Assembly: GCF_004343775.1 (NCBI RefSeq)
Contig: NZ_PTXL01000008.1
Coordinates: forward strand, 546,699 to 610,698
Length of the DNA stretch: 64,000 nt
Direction: 5' to 3'
Origin: Burkholderia sp. SRS-46
Lineage (GTDB): Bacteria > Pseudomonadota > Gammaproteobacteria > Burkholderiales > Burkholderiaceae
Shown here: one piece after another, positions 26,203 to 34,419 of the stretch
How positions within the stretch are numbered: position 1 is the first letter of the stretch
How the letters are laid out: every line of letters starts with the position of its first letter
Notes under the pieces: generated by a model
What the model was told of the DNA's origin: nothing
Database searches by the model: none
What the model saw: only the letters and a program-made list of their open reading frames with translations
Program-made: the position numbers and the translations under genes

Positions 26203-26835
26203 ATGCCGTCCAGCATCGCCTCCGACCTTTTCCCGACCCTCTACCTCGCTTCGCAAAGCCCGCGCCGCCAGGAGCTGCTGCAGCAGATCGGCGTGCGCTT
26301 CGAATTGCTGCTGCCCCGCCCCGACGAGGACGCCGAAGCGCTCGAAGCCGAGCGCCCGGGCGAAACCGCCGACGACTACGTGCTGCGCGTGACCGTCGCG
26401 AAGGCCGAGGCCGCGCGTGCACGCCTCGCCGCGAGCGGCAAGCCCGCCGCGCCGCTGCTCGTCGCCGACACCACCGTGACGATCGACGGCGCCATCCTCG
26501 GCAAGCCCGCCGATCCCGCCGACGCGCTCGCGATGCTCACCCGCCTCGCGGGGCGCGAGCACGCGGTGCTGACCGCGGTCGCGGTGATCGACGCGTGCGG
26601 CGCGCTGCTGCCGCCCGCGCTGTCGCGCTCGTCGGTCCGCTTCGCCGCCGCGCCGCGCGACGCGTTCGCACGCTACGTGGAGACCGGCGAGCCGTTCGGC
26701 AAGGCCGGCGCGTACGCGATCCAGGGGCGCGCTGCCGAGTTCGTCGAACAAATCGCCGGTTCCCATTCAGGTATCATGGGTCTGCCCCTTTTTGAGACTG
26801 CCGCGCTGCTGCGTGCCGCGCGCGTCGACTTCTGA
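26203..26835 (+). CDS. maf: Maf/YhdE-type nucleoside triphosphate pyrophosphatase
   Basis: 210 residues. It has LASQSPRRQELLQQIGV at the N-terminus, VADTTVTIDG with the catalytic Asp, and YAIQGRAAEFVEQIAGS near the end. Family members hydrolyse dTTP/UTP and modified nucleotides and may restrain septation. The IQGRAAEF form is typical of the YhdE branch. rng starts 8 bp after the stop, suggesting one operon from nadD to rng. Confidence 0.92.
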   Translation: MPSSIASDLFPTLYLASQSPRRQELLQQIGVRFELLLPRPDEDAEALEAERPGETADDYVLRVTVAKAEAARARLAASGKPAAPLLVADTTVTIDGAILGKPADPADALAMLTRLAGREHAVLTAVAVIDACGALLPPALSRSSVRFAAAPRDAFARYVETGEPFGKAGAYAIQGRAAEFVEQIAGSHSGIMGLPLFETAALLRAARVDF

Positions 26836-26843
26836 ATCCCGCC

Positions 26844-28313
26844 ATGAACGAAGAAATCCTGATCAACCTCACGCCGCAGGAAACGCGGGTCGCACTCGTC
26901 CAGCAAGGCTCGGTGCAGGAGCTTCACGTCGAGCGCACGCTGTCGCGCGGGCGGGTCGGCAACATCTACCTCGGCAAGGTCGTGCGCGTGCTGCCCGGCA
27001 TGCAGTCGGCCTTCATCGACATCGGCCTCGAGCGCGCGGCGTTCCTGCACGTCGCGGACATCTGGCAGCCGCGTCTCGCCGGCGATCCGCAGGCGAACAC
27101 GCCGCACCAGCCGATCGAGAAGACGGTGTTCGAGGGCCAGACGCTGATGGTGCAGGTGATCAAGGATCCGATCGGCACGAAGGGCGCGCGGCTGTCGACG
27201 CAGGTGAGCATCGCGGGCCGCACGCTCGTCTACCTGCCGCAGGAGCCGCACATCGGCATCTCGCAGAAGATCGAGAGCGAGGCCGAGCGCGAGGCGGTGC
27301 GCGCGCGCCTGACCGCGGTGATCCCGCCCGACGAGAAAGGCGGCTACATCGTGCGCACGATCGCCGAGGACGCGACCTCCGAGGAGCTGGCCGGCGACGT
27401 CACCTACCTGCGCAAGACCTGGGCGACGATCGTCGGGCAAGCGCAGCGGCTGCCGCCGACGAGCCTGCTGTACCAGGATCTCGACCTCGCGCAACGCGTG
27501 CTGCGCGATTTCGCGAACGACGACACGACGCGCATCCAGGTCGATTCGCGCGAGACCTACCAGCGCCTGTCCGAATTCGCGGGCGAGTTCACGCCGGCCG
27601 TGAGCCCGAAGCTGCACCACTACACCGGCGAGCGGCCGCTGTTCGACCTGTACAACATCGAGACGGAAATCCAGCGCGCGCTGTCGCGGCGGGTCGACCT
27701 GAAGTCGGGCGGCTACCTGATGATCGACCAGACCGAGGCGATGACGACGATCGACGTGAACACCGGCGGCTACGTCGGCGCGCGCAATTTCGACGACACG
27801 ATCTTCAAGACCAATCTCGAGGCCGCGCATACGATCGCGCGGCAGCTGCGGCTGCGTAACCTCGGCGGGATCATCATCATCGACTTCATCGACATGGAGA
27901 ACGCCGAGCATCGCGACGCGGTGCTGTCGGAGCTGAAGAAGGCGCTCTCGCGCGACCGCACGCGCGTGACCGTCAACGGCTTCTCGCAGCTCGGGCTCGT
28001 CGAGATGACCCGCAAGCGCACCCGCGAATCGCTCGCGCACGTGCTGTGCGAGCCATGCCCGACGTGCCAGGGCAAGGGCCAGGTGAAGACGTCGCGCACC
28101 GTCTGCTACGACATCCTGCGCGAGATCCTGCGCGAGTCGCGGCAGTTCAACCCGCGCGAGTTCCGCGTGATCGCCGCGCAGCAGGTGATCGACCTGTTCC
28201 TCGACGAGGAATCGCAGCATCTCGCGATGCTGATCGACTTCATCGGCAAGCCGGTGTCGCTGCAGGTCGAGTCGAACCTGAGCCAGGAGCAGTACGACAT
28301 CGTGCTGATGTGA
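26844..28313 (+). CDS. rng: Ribonuclease G
   Basis: 489 residues of RNase E/G catalytic type without the long RNase E tail. An S1 domain (GNIYLGKVVRVLPGMQSAFID) opens the protein. The Mg2+-binding Asp residues lie in GGYLMIDQTEAMTTIDVN and in IIIIDFID. The Zn-link is CPTCQGKG (near residue 410). It processes 16S rRNA 5' ends and decays some mRNAs. Eight bases after maf. Confidence 0.97.
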   Translation: MNEEILINLTPQETRVALVQQGSVQELHVERTLSRGRVGNIYLGKVVRVLPGMQSAFIDIGLERAAFLHVADIWQPRLAGDPQANTPHQPIEKTVFEGQTLMVQVIKDPIGTKGARLSTQVSIAGRTLVYLPQEPHIGISQKIESEAEREAVRARLTAVIPPDEKGGYIVRTIAEDATSEELAGDVTYLRKTWATIVGQAQRLPPTSLLYQDLDLAQRVLRDFANDDTTRIQVDSRETYQRLSEFAGEFTPAVSPKLHHYTGERPLFDLYNIETEIQRALSRRVDLKSGGYLMIDQTEAMTTIDVNTGGYVGARNFDDTIFKTNLEAAHTIARQLRLRNLGGIIIIDFIDMENAEHRDAVLSELKKALSRDRTRVTVNGFSQLGLVEMTRKRTRESLAHVLCEPCPTCQGKGQVKTSRTVCYDILREILRESRQFNPREFRVIAAQQVIDLFLDEESQHLAMLIDFIGKPVSLQVESNLSQEQYDIVLM

Positions 28314-28379
28314 CCGCATGCGCCCGCGCGCGGGTTGGTTACAATGCCGCGCTCGGGTTCGCACACTGATAACCGCGCC

Positions 28380-28775
28380 ATGAAGCCCATCCTTGCCTCA
28401 ACCCTTGCCGTCGCCGTTGCCGCCTTCAGCGCGCACGCGACGGCCGACACGCCGGCCGGCGGCGACACGTCTCCGCAACCGTGCGGGATCGCGTACGTGA
28501 CCGGCATCGGCGGATCCGAAGCCAGCCTTCGCGAATATCTCGCAACCGGCGAAAAATACCGCTACCTGGTCGACCACCCGCTGAATTGCCGGGTCGCCGA
28601 GGACAACCGTACGTCAGGCTGCATCGGCGTCACGAGCCTGCGGCGCGAGCGGGTCAGCGTGTACGACGACAGCGGCGACGAAACGATCGTCGTCGTCGCG
28701 CGCGTGGAACTCGAGCGCGGCACGTATCCGGTCATCATCTCGGTGCCCCGCAAGGACGTGCAGTGCGTGAAGTAA
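28380..28775 (+). CDS. Hypothetical secreted protein with paired cysteines
   Basis: 131 residues, not recognised. An N-terminal signal peptide (about residues 1-22, ending in AHATA) precedes a mature part with four Cys: PCGIAYVTG, NCRVAED, SGCIGV and DVQCVK, which could form two disulfides. The region between is polar with a predicted beta-strand-rich end. A TACAAT -10-like box lies at 28340-28345, so it may be transcribed separately from rng. Function unknown. Confidence 0.7.
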   Translation: MKPILASTLAVAVAAFSAHATADTPAGGDTSPQPCGIAYVTGIGGSEASLREYLATGEKYRYLVDHPLNCRVAEDNRTSGCIGVTSLRRERVSVYDDSGDETIVVVARVELERGTYPVIISVPRKDVQCVK

Positions 28776-28850
28776 CGCGCCCGCACATGACGCAACCCGC
28801 GCGGCATCCAGGCGCGAACCCCGATTCCTGAACCTTTTCCATTTCGAACC

Positions 28851-29186
28851 ATGAGCAAACAACACAACCGCCGCCAGCGCAAGAAACTCCACATCGGCGA
28901 GTTCCAGGAGCTGGCCTTCAACGCCACCGCGCACTATCGCACCGAACTGAGCGACCTCGAACGCGGCGAGCTGATCGACGCGTTCATCGACTTCGTCGAG
29001 GCGCACGGCCTGCTGACCGTCGCCTCCGCGGACGAAGGCATCGGCGCGTACGTGATCTCCGGCGCGCCGCGCGGCACGACGACCGAAGCCGACCGCGAGA
29101 CGGTTCGCACATGGCTCGCGGCCCGGCCGGAACTGACCAACGTCGAAGTCAGCGACTTCTCGGACGCCTGGTACCCGGAAGCCTGA
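28851..29186 (+). CDS. yggL: YggL (DUF469) 50S ribosome-binding protein
   Basis: 111 residues with the YggL signature: basic N-terminus KQHNRRQRKKLHIGEFQE, then FIDFVEAHGL and an acidic end. E. coli YggL binds 50S subunits and affects assembly. Full length. It lies 75 bp after the secreted protein gene. Confidence 0.9.
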   Translation: MSKQHNRRQRKKLHIGEFQELAFNATAHYRTELSDLERGELIDAFIDFVEAHGLLTVASADEGIGAYVISGAPRGTTTEADRETVRTWLAARPELTNVEVSDFSDAWYPEA

Positions 29187-29378
29187 GTCGCCGCACCCGC
29201 GCGTCGCGGTTCGACGCGCGCCTGATCCTCCGGCCCGCCCGTCGCGCGGGCCGAACCCGCGCGGCTTGGCGATCCCGCAGCCGCGCCCCCCGCTCCTTCC
29301 CGCCTCTCCCTGCGAATGCCGCCCCTGCGCGCCAGCGCTGTCGCGTCGCGCCACGATCGCTCAATGAATCGGACGCCT

Positions 29379-29848
29379 ACTTCAATTTAACGCAGACCGT
29401 CGCGTCGAGCACGCCGCTCGGCGCGCCGCTGACGAATCTCGTCACGACCGTCGGCAACGGCGTCGCGACCACCGGCACGACGATCACGAAGACCGGCAAC
29501 AACCCGGTCACGACCGGCGCCGGCAACGTCGTGACGGCCACCGGCAACACGGTCGCGACCACGGGCACCGCGCTGCTCGGCGGCGGCGGCAGCCCGACGG
29601 CGAACCCGCTCGCGCCGGTGACGGGGCTCGTGTCGACCGCGACCGGCGCGCTGGGCGGCACCACCGGCGGCGGCAACCCGGCGGGCGCGCTCACGTCGGC
29701 GGTCGGCACGGTAACCGGCACGGTCTCGGGCGCGACCGGCGGCGCACCGGCCGCGGGCCTGACGGGCGGCTCGGGCGGCCCCGCCGCCAAGACCGGCGGC
29801 GGCCTGCTCGCGCCCGTCACGACCGCGCTCGGCGGATTGGTGAAGTAA
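29379..29848 (+). pseudogene. Start-less Gly/Thr/Val-rich repeat protein remnant
   Basis: From about 29379 an open frame encodes a repetitive Gly/Thr/Val/Ala sequence (TTVGNGVATTG, TGNNPVTTG, TATGNTVATTG) and ends at 29848. It resembles the C-terminal halves of Burkholderia 'collagen-like repeat' surface lipoproteins. No ATG, GTG or TTG occurs in frame between the yggL stop and the repeats, there is no signal peptide or lipobox, and the only in-frame ATG is inside yggL. It is probably a 5'-truncated remnant, or the start was lost to a frameshift. Confidence 0.45.
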
Positions 29849-30175
29849 CGGCAGCGGGCCGCCGGGGGTCGGACGCCACGGTGTCCGGGTCCGGGTGGCC
29901 CCCTGCCCTCCGCGCTCCGCCTGCCGTCGAAAGCCGGGGTTCCAGCGGCGCTCGCCGGTCGCGCTGCTTGCCGCTCGCGACGCGCCGGCCGCCCGCCCCC
30001 GCGACCCTTTGCCACACGCCATTTCCCGTCGCCGACGTGCGCTGCCCGCCCGCGTTCGTCGGCCATCCCCGCGAGACACGTTAAACTCTCCCCTCGCGTG
30101 GTGCGCCGCCCGCACCCGCCATCCATCGCCAGCCGCGTGCCGCCTGGCCCGCCCCGACCCATGGAGTGAGTTTCA
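29849..30175. other. 327-bp intergenic region
   Basis: Between the repeat remnant and the PRC-barrel gene. I see no gene. A -10-like TTAAAC near 30080 on the plus strand could serve the downstream lipoprotein operon, and GAGTGAG just before 30176 is its likely ribosome-binding site. GC-rich inverted stretches occur without a T run, so no terminator is called. Confidence 0.6.
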
Positions 30176-31132
30176 ATGAGCGGCGGTATTCCGCTTTCCG
30201 TGTCCCGCAAGTCATTCCCGTCCACGACGGTCCTGCCGATCCTCGCCGCCACGCTGCTGTCCGGCTGCGGACTGCTGCCGGTCCAGAACCCGCCCGCGCC
30301 GATCAGCGAAGCGCTCGTCGAGCCGGTCGAGGAAACCGCCGGCGAACCGCTGACGATGCCGCCGGTGCCCGCGCCGCTCCAGCCGGAGTCGGAAGCGCCG
30401 AAGAAGCCGCATCGCGAAGTCGCGCGACCGAAGCCCGCGCCGCGCCCGGAAACGCCGCCGCCCGCGGCGCCCGCGCCGCCGCCGCTGGTCGCGACACGCA
30501 CGCTCGACCGCACCCGGATCCACGCGCTGCTCGACAGCGAGGTGGCGCGGCGCAACGGCAAGGTGATCGGCCATGCGGTCGACATGGTGACCGACGCGAG
30601 CGGCAAGCCGCGGGAGATGATCGTCAACCTGCAGGGCTTCATGGGCGTCGGCGACCGCAAGGTCAGCTTCCCGTGGGCCGTGTTCCGCTTCACGCCGGGC
30701 GGCAAGCAGGAGCCGATCGTGCTCGACGTGCCGTCGGGCGAACTGCCGCCCGGCGCGCGCCCGAAAGCGGTGCCGCTGTCCGGTTCGCCGGCCGCGGCGC
30801 CGGCGGCGCGCCTGCCCGTGCTCGACAGCGACGTCGAACGGCCGAACGGCACGAAGATCGGCCGCGTCGTCGACGTGCTGATCGACCGCGACGCGCAGCC
30901 GCAGGCGGTCGTGCTCGACCTCGGCGGGTTCGTCAACATGGATCGCCGCTCGATCGCCGCGAACTGGGCCGCGCTGCGCTTCGTCACGCGCGACAAGGCG
31001 CTGCGTCCGCAGCTCGACCTGACCGACGCGCAGATCAAGGCGTCGCCGCCCTACGCGGCCGACAAGCCGATCGTCGCGGTCTCGCCGCCGGCCGCCGCCG
31101 TGCCGGCCTCGTCAGCGAGTGCCACGCGATGA
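30176..31132 (+). CDS. PRC-barrel lipoprotein with two barrel copies
   Basis: 318 residues. A signal peptide with lipobox LLSGCG (Cys near residue 26) is followed by a long Pro/Ala/Glu linker (about 30-105) suited to span periplasm. Two PRC-barrel-like repeats follow: about 110-185 (RRNGKVIGHAVDMVTDASG, then FPWAVFRF) and 205-285 (PNGTKIGRVVDVLIDRDA, then NWAALRF). PRC barrels bind proteins or act in photosynthetic and rRNA contexts; the partner here is unknown. Its stop overlaps the MFS start (ATGA), so the two are co-translated and may act together. Confidence 0.8.
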   Translation: MSGGIPLSVSRKSFPSTTVLPILAATLLSGCGLLPVQNPPAPISEALVEPVEETAGEPLTMPPVPAPLQPESEAPKKPHREVARPKPAPRPETPPPAAPAPPPLVATRTLDRTRIHALLDSEVARRNGKVIGHAVDMVTDASGKPREMIVNLQGFMGVGDRKVSFPWAVFRFTPGGKQEPIVLDVPSGELPPGARPKAVPLSGSPAAAPAARLPVLDSDVERPNGTKIGRVVDVLIDRDAQPQAVVLDLGGFVNMDRRSIAANWAALRFVTRDKALRPQLDLTDAQIKASPPYAADKPIVAVSPPAAAVPASSASATR

Positions 31133-32385
31133 CGATCCACCAAACCGTCAGCGCGCGCAGCCTGCGCTCTCTCGACTGGCTCAACTTCTTCGTGGCAAAC
31201 GTTCAAACCGGCTTCGGCCCGTTCATCGCGTCGTACCTCGCGTCGCACAAGTGGACGCAGGGCGAGATCGGCCTGGTGCTGTCGATCGGCACGATCAGCG
31301 CGATGGTGAGCCAGGTGCCCGGCGGCGCGGCCGTCGACGCGCTGAAGAACAAGAAAGGCGCGGCCGCGTGGGCGATCGCGGCGATCATCCTGTCCGCGGT
31401 GCTGCTCGCGTCGAGCCCGACGATCGTCCCGGTGATCGCGGCCGAGGTGTTCCACGGCTTCGCGAGCTGCATGCTGGTGCCGGCGATGGCGGCGATCTCG
31501 TTCTCGCTCGTCGGCCGCGCGGATCTCGGCGACCGGCTCGGCCGCAACGCGCGCTGGGCGTCGATCGGCAGCGCGGTCGCGGCGGGGCTGATGGGCCTCA
31601 CCGGCGAATATTTCTCCGCGCGCGCGGTGTTCTGGCTGACGGCCGCGCTCGCGCTGCCGGCGCTGTTCGCGCTCGCGATGATCCAGCCGACCCATACGGT
31701 GATCCCGCATGTCGGCGCCAAACGCGACGACGAAGGCGGCGAGCGCGAAACGCTGCTCGAGCTGCTGCGCGACCGGCGCATGCTGATCTTCGCCGCGTGC
31801 GTGGTGCTGTTCCACCTGTCGAACGCGGCGATGCTCAACCTGGCCGCCGGCGAAGTGACGGCCGGCATGGGCGAGAACGTGCAGCTCGTGATCGCCGCGT
31901 GCATCATCGTGCCGCAGGCGATCGTCGCGATGCTGTCGCCGTGGGTCGGCCGTTCCGCCCAGCGCTGGGGCCGCCGCCCGATCCTGCTGCTCGGCTTCTC
32001 GGCGCTGCCGGTGCGCGCGCTGCTGTTCGCCGGCGTGAGCAGTCCGTACCTGCTCGTGCCGGTGCAGATGCTCGACGGCATCAGCGCCGCGGTGTTCGGC
32101 GTGATGCTGCCGCTGATCGCCGCGGACGTCGCGGGCGGCAAGGGCCGCTACAACCTGTGCATCGGGCTGTTCGGCCTGGCGGCCGGGATCGGCGCGACCT
32201 TCAGCACGGCCGTGGCCGGCTACATCGCCGACCATTTCGGCAATGCGGTCAGCTTCTTCGGGCTCGCCGCGGCCGGTGCGCTCGCGGTGCTGCTCGTGTG
32301 GCTCGCGATGCCGGAAACGCGCGTCGACAACGGCGACGATCCGGCCGAGGCGCCCGCCGCCGCATCGCCCGAGCAGGCGCGCTGA
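31129..32385 (+). CDS. Major facilitator superfamily transporter
   Basis: 418 residues, twelve predicted helices in two blocks split by a cytoplasmic loop near residue 205 (GAKRDDEGGERE). The first block has WTQGEIGLVLSIGTISAMVSQ and GGAAVDALKNKKG (motif A type); the second has SPWVGRSAQRWGRRPIL. The substrate cannot be read. The start is coupled by ATGA to the PRC-barrel lipoprotein. Confidence 0.85.
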   Translation: MTIHQTVSARSLRSLDWLNFFVANVQTGFGPFIASYLASHKWTQGEIGLVLSIGTISAMVSQVPGGAAVDALKNKKGAAAWAIAAIILSAVLLASSPTIVPVIAAEVFHGFASCMLVPAMAAISFSLVGRADLGDRLGRNARWASIGSAVAAGLMGLTGEYFSARAVFWLTAALALPALFALAMIQPTHTVIPHVGAKRDDEGGERETLLELLRDRRMLIFAACVVLFHLSNAAMLNLAAGEVTAGMGENVQLVIAACIIVPQAIVAMLSPWVGRSAQRWGRRPILLLGFSALPVRALLFAGVSSPYLLVPVQMLDGISAAVFGVMLPLIAADVAGGKGRYNLCIGLFGLAAGIGATFSTAVAGYIADHFGNAVSFFGLAAAGALAVLLVWLAMPETRVDNGDDPAEAPAAASPEQAR

Positions 32386-32425
32386 CCCGGCCGCGCCCCC
32401 TCACCCGTTTCATGGCGGCAACACG

Positions 32426-32983
32426 ATGAATACGCTCAGGACCCTCGACGAAACCCGGCAGCAGATCCAGCAGTCGATCTTCGACCTGTTCAAGGGGCTG
32501 TCGCTGCGCGAGCGGCTCGCGCAAGGCGGGCTAATGGCGCTGCAGGCCGTCTGCGGCGCATGCCTTGCGTACGGCATCGGCCGCGCGCTGCATACCGAGC
32601 AGGCCGTCTGGGCCGCGATCACCGCGATCGCGGTCACCCAGCACAACTACTCCGACACGATGTCGCTGTCGCGCGACCAGTTCGTCGGTGCGATGGTCGG
32701 CGGCGTGCTCGGCTTCGCAGGCGCCGCGCTCGGCGGCGGCCACCTGATCGCCTATGCGCTCGCCGTCGCGATCGTGATCGTCTGCTGCTGGTGCCTGAAC
32801 GTCGGCAGCGCGGCTCGGCTCGGCGGCGTCACCGCGACGATCGTGATGCTGTTTCCGGGCAGCGGCCCGCTGTGGGACATTCCGCTCGTGCGGCTCGGCG
32901 AAGTGACGCTCGGCACGGTATGCGCGCTGGTGGTGAGCTGGGGGATGTCGCGGATCGAGCGGCGCTGGTTCGGGCGCGGGTAA
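32426..32983 (+). CDS. FUSC-family inner-membrane protein
   Basis: 185 residues. A short cytoplasmic N-terminus precedes about six membrane helices, including GGLMALQAVCGACLAYGIG and the FUSC block TEQAVWAAITAIAVTQ, with a Ser-Arg-Asp loop (MSLSRDQFVGAMVGG). It matches the N-terminal half of the FUSC/aromatic-acid exporter family; the soluble half is absent, as in short family members. Forty bases after the MFS gene. Confidence 0.8.
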   Translation: MNTLRTLDETRQQIQQSIFDLFKGLSLRERLAQGGLMALQAVCGACLAYGIGRALHTEQAVWAAITAIAVTQHNYSDTMSLSRDQFVGAMVGGVLGFAGAALGGGHLIAYALAVAIVIVCCWCLNVGSAARLGGVTATIVMLFPGSGPLWDIPLVRLGEVTLGTVCALVVSWGMSRIERRWFGRG

Positions 32984-33008
32984 CAGCGCCCGGGCGCCGT
33001 GCGCCGGT

Positions 33009-33045
33009 CCGGCGCGGCGGGCCCGCGCCGGATGGGTGACGTTTT
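33009..33045 (+). terminator. Hairpin terminator after the FUSC gene
   Basis: Perfect 9-bp arms (CCGGCGCGG and CCGCGCCGG, 33009-33031) with a 5-base loop. Five T follow after 10 bases, which is looser than an ideal terminator. It sits between the convergent FUSC and RcnB genes. Confidence 0.45.
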
Positions 33046-33070
33046 TGCTACGGCCTTGCCGCGGTTGCGC

Positions 33071-33448
33071 TTACGGCCCGATCCGCAGCACGATGCCGGT
33101 CGGGATCGCGACGAGCAGGTAGTCGCTGCCGATGCCGACCCAGTGATAGCCGCGCGGCGGCGGCGCCAGGTGATACGCGCGCCAGTCGTCGACCACGTAC
33201 TGGCGGTCGCGGAATTCGTCGGGCAGCCGGTCGCCCTTGTGCCACTCGCGGCGCGGCTCGTCGGCCCAGCGCGGCGGCGCGTCTTCGGCGCGATCGTGCC
33301 CTTTGCGCATGCCGTGCTTGTCGTGGCCGTACGCATGGCCGCGGCCATGATCGTGCCCCTGGTCGTCCTGTTGCGCGCTCGCGAGCGTCGGCGCCGCCAG
33401 TACGGCCGCCACGAGCAGAGAAGCGAGAATCGGGTGCTGTCTTGCCAT
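33071..33448 (-). CDS. RcnB-type periplasmic protein
   Basis: 125 residues. Signal peptide (about 1-25, SAQ), then a His-rich segment (GHDHGRGHAYGHDKHG) and the RcnB core DEFRDRQYVVDDW, PPPRGYHWVGIGSDYLLV and a terminal IPTGIVLRIG. RcnB tunes Ni/Co levels in E. coli; the His-rich stretch fits metal binding. Divergent from the GT2 gene, with a 145-bp gap. Confidence 0.8.
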   Translation of the reverse strand: MARQHPILASLLVAAVLAAPTLASAQQDDQGHDHGRGHAYGHDKHGMRKGHDRAEDAPPRWADEPRREWHKGDRLPDEFRDRQYVVDDWRAYHLAPPPRGYHWVGIGSDYLLVAIPTGIVLRIGP

Positions 33449-33557
33449 CGTCCACCTCCCGTCGAGCCGCCGGCGCCGGGATGACGCCGCGGCCGCACAA
33501 GGCTAGCACACCTCGCGGGGGCCGCCCGCCGGGCGGCTTCGCGCGCGGAGCAGCGGG

Positions 33558-33563
33558 TATACT
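33558..33563 (+). promoter_or_regulatory. Putative -10 (TATACT) for the GT2 gene
   Basis: TATACT on the plus strand 31 bp before the ATG at 33594. No good -35 is seen at 17±2 bases. Confidence 0.45.
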
Positions 33564-33593
33564 CTCGCTCACCTTTGATCCGTACGATTTTTC

Positions 33594-34358
33594 ATGGCTG
33601 AACCTACGCTGGGCGTCGCCGTCATCGCCCACAACGCGGCCCGCCGGCTCGCGCAATGCCTGGACGCGCTCGCCTTCGCGGACGACATCGTCGTCGTCGA
33701 CGGCGGCAGCACCGACGACACCGTCGAGATCGCCCGCGCGCACGGCGCACGCGTGATCGTCGCCGCCGACTGGCCGGGCTTCGGGCCGCAGAAGAATCGC
33801 GCGCTCGCGGCGCTGTCGACCGACTGGGTGCTGTCGATCGACACCGACGAAGTCGTGTCGGACGAACTCGCCGCGTCGATCCGCGCGTCGATCCGCGCAC
33901 CGCAGGCCGACGTCTACGCGGTCGATCGCCTGTCGGCGTTCTGCGGCCAATGGGTGCATCACAGCGGCTGGTATCCGGACTGGATTCCGCGCCTGTTCCG
34001 GCGCGACGCCGCCCGCTTCTCGGACGACCTCGTCCACGAACGGCTGGTGTTCGACAGCCGCGCCGCGCGGCTCGACGGCAAGCTGCGCCATTATTCGTAC
34101 GACGACATCGAAGCGGTGCTGCGCAAGCTCGACGCGTATTCGAGCGCCGGCGCGCGGCAACGCCGCGCGGCCGGCGAGCGCGCGACGGTCGGCAAGGCCA
34201 TCCGGCGGGGGCTGTGGGCGTTCGTGCGGACCTACGTGCTGCGGCGCGGGTTCCTCGACGGGCGCGCGGGACTGATGATCGCGGTGTTCAACGCGGAGAC
34301 GGTCTACTACCGCTTCCTGAAGCTCGCGCACGACGACGCGCCCGCGTCGGGCCGCTAG
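33594..34358 (+). CDS. Family-2 glycosyltransferase, WaaE/KdtX-like
   Basis: 254 residues, a GT-A fold inverting transferase. It has VVDGGSTDDTVEIA, then DWPGFGPQKNRAL, a motif found in WaaE/KdtX-type LPS-core glucosyltransferases, and SIDTDEVVSDEL as the DxD. A C-terminal membrane-associating helix region (RRGFLDGRAGLMIAVF) follows. Placed beside the LPS-core cluster, it probably adds a core sugar; the acceptor is not readable. Confidence 0.85.
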   Translation: MAEPTLGVAVIAHNAARRLAQCLDALAFADDIVVVDGGSTDDTVEIARAHGARVIVAADWPGFGPQKNRALAALSTDWVLSIDTDEVVSDELAASIRASIRAPQADVYAVDRLSAFCGQWVHHSGWYPDWIPRLFRRDAARFSDDLVHERLVFDSRAARLDGKLRHYSYDDIEAVLRKLDAYSSAGARQRRAAGERATVGKAIRRGLWAFVRTYVLRRGFLDGRAGLMIAVFNAETVYYRFLKLAHDDAPASGR

Positions 34359-34419
34359 ACGGCCACTGCGGCCACCGCAGCCGGTGGCGCGGCGGTGGCG
34401 TACCGGGTCACGTACCTTA

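Noticed and set aside
29111..29848. ATG at 29111 as start of the Gly/Thr-rich gene
   Set aside because: It lies inside yggL and the first 90 codons read as antipattern Arg/Ala-rich sequence without signal peptide.
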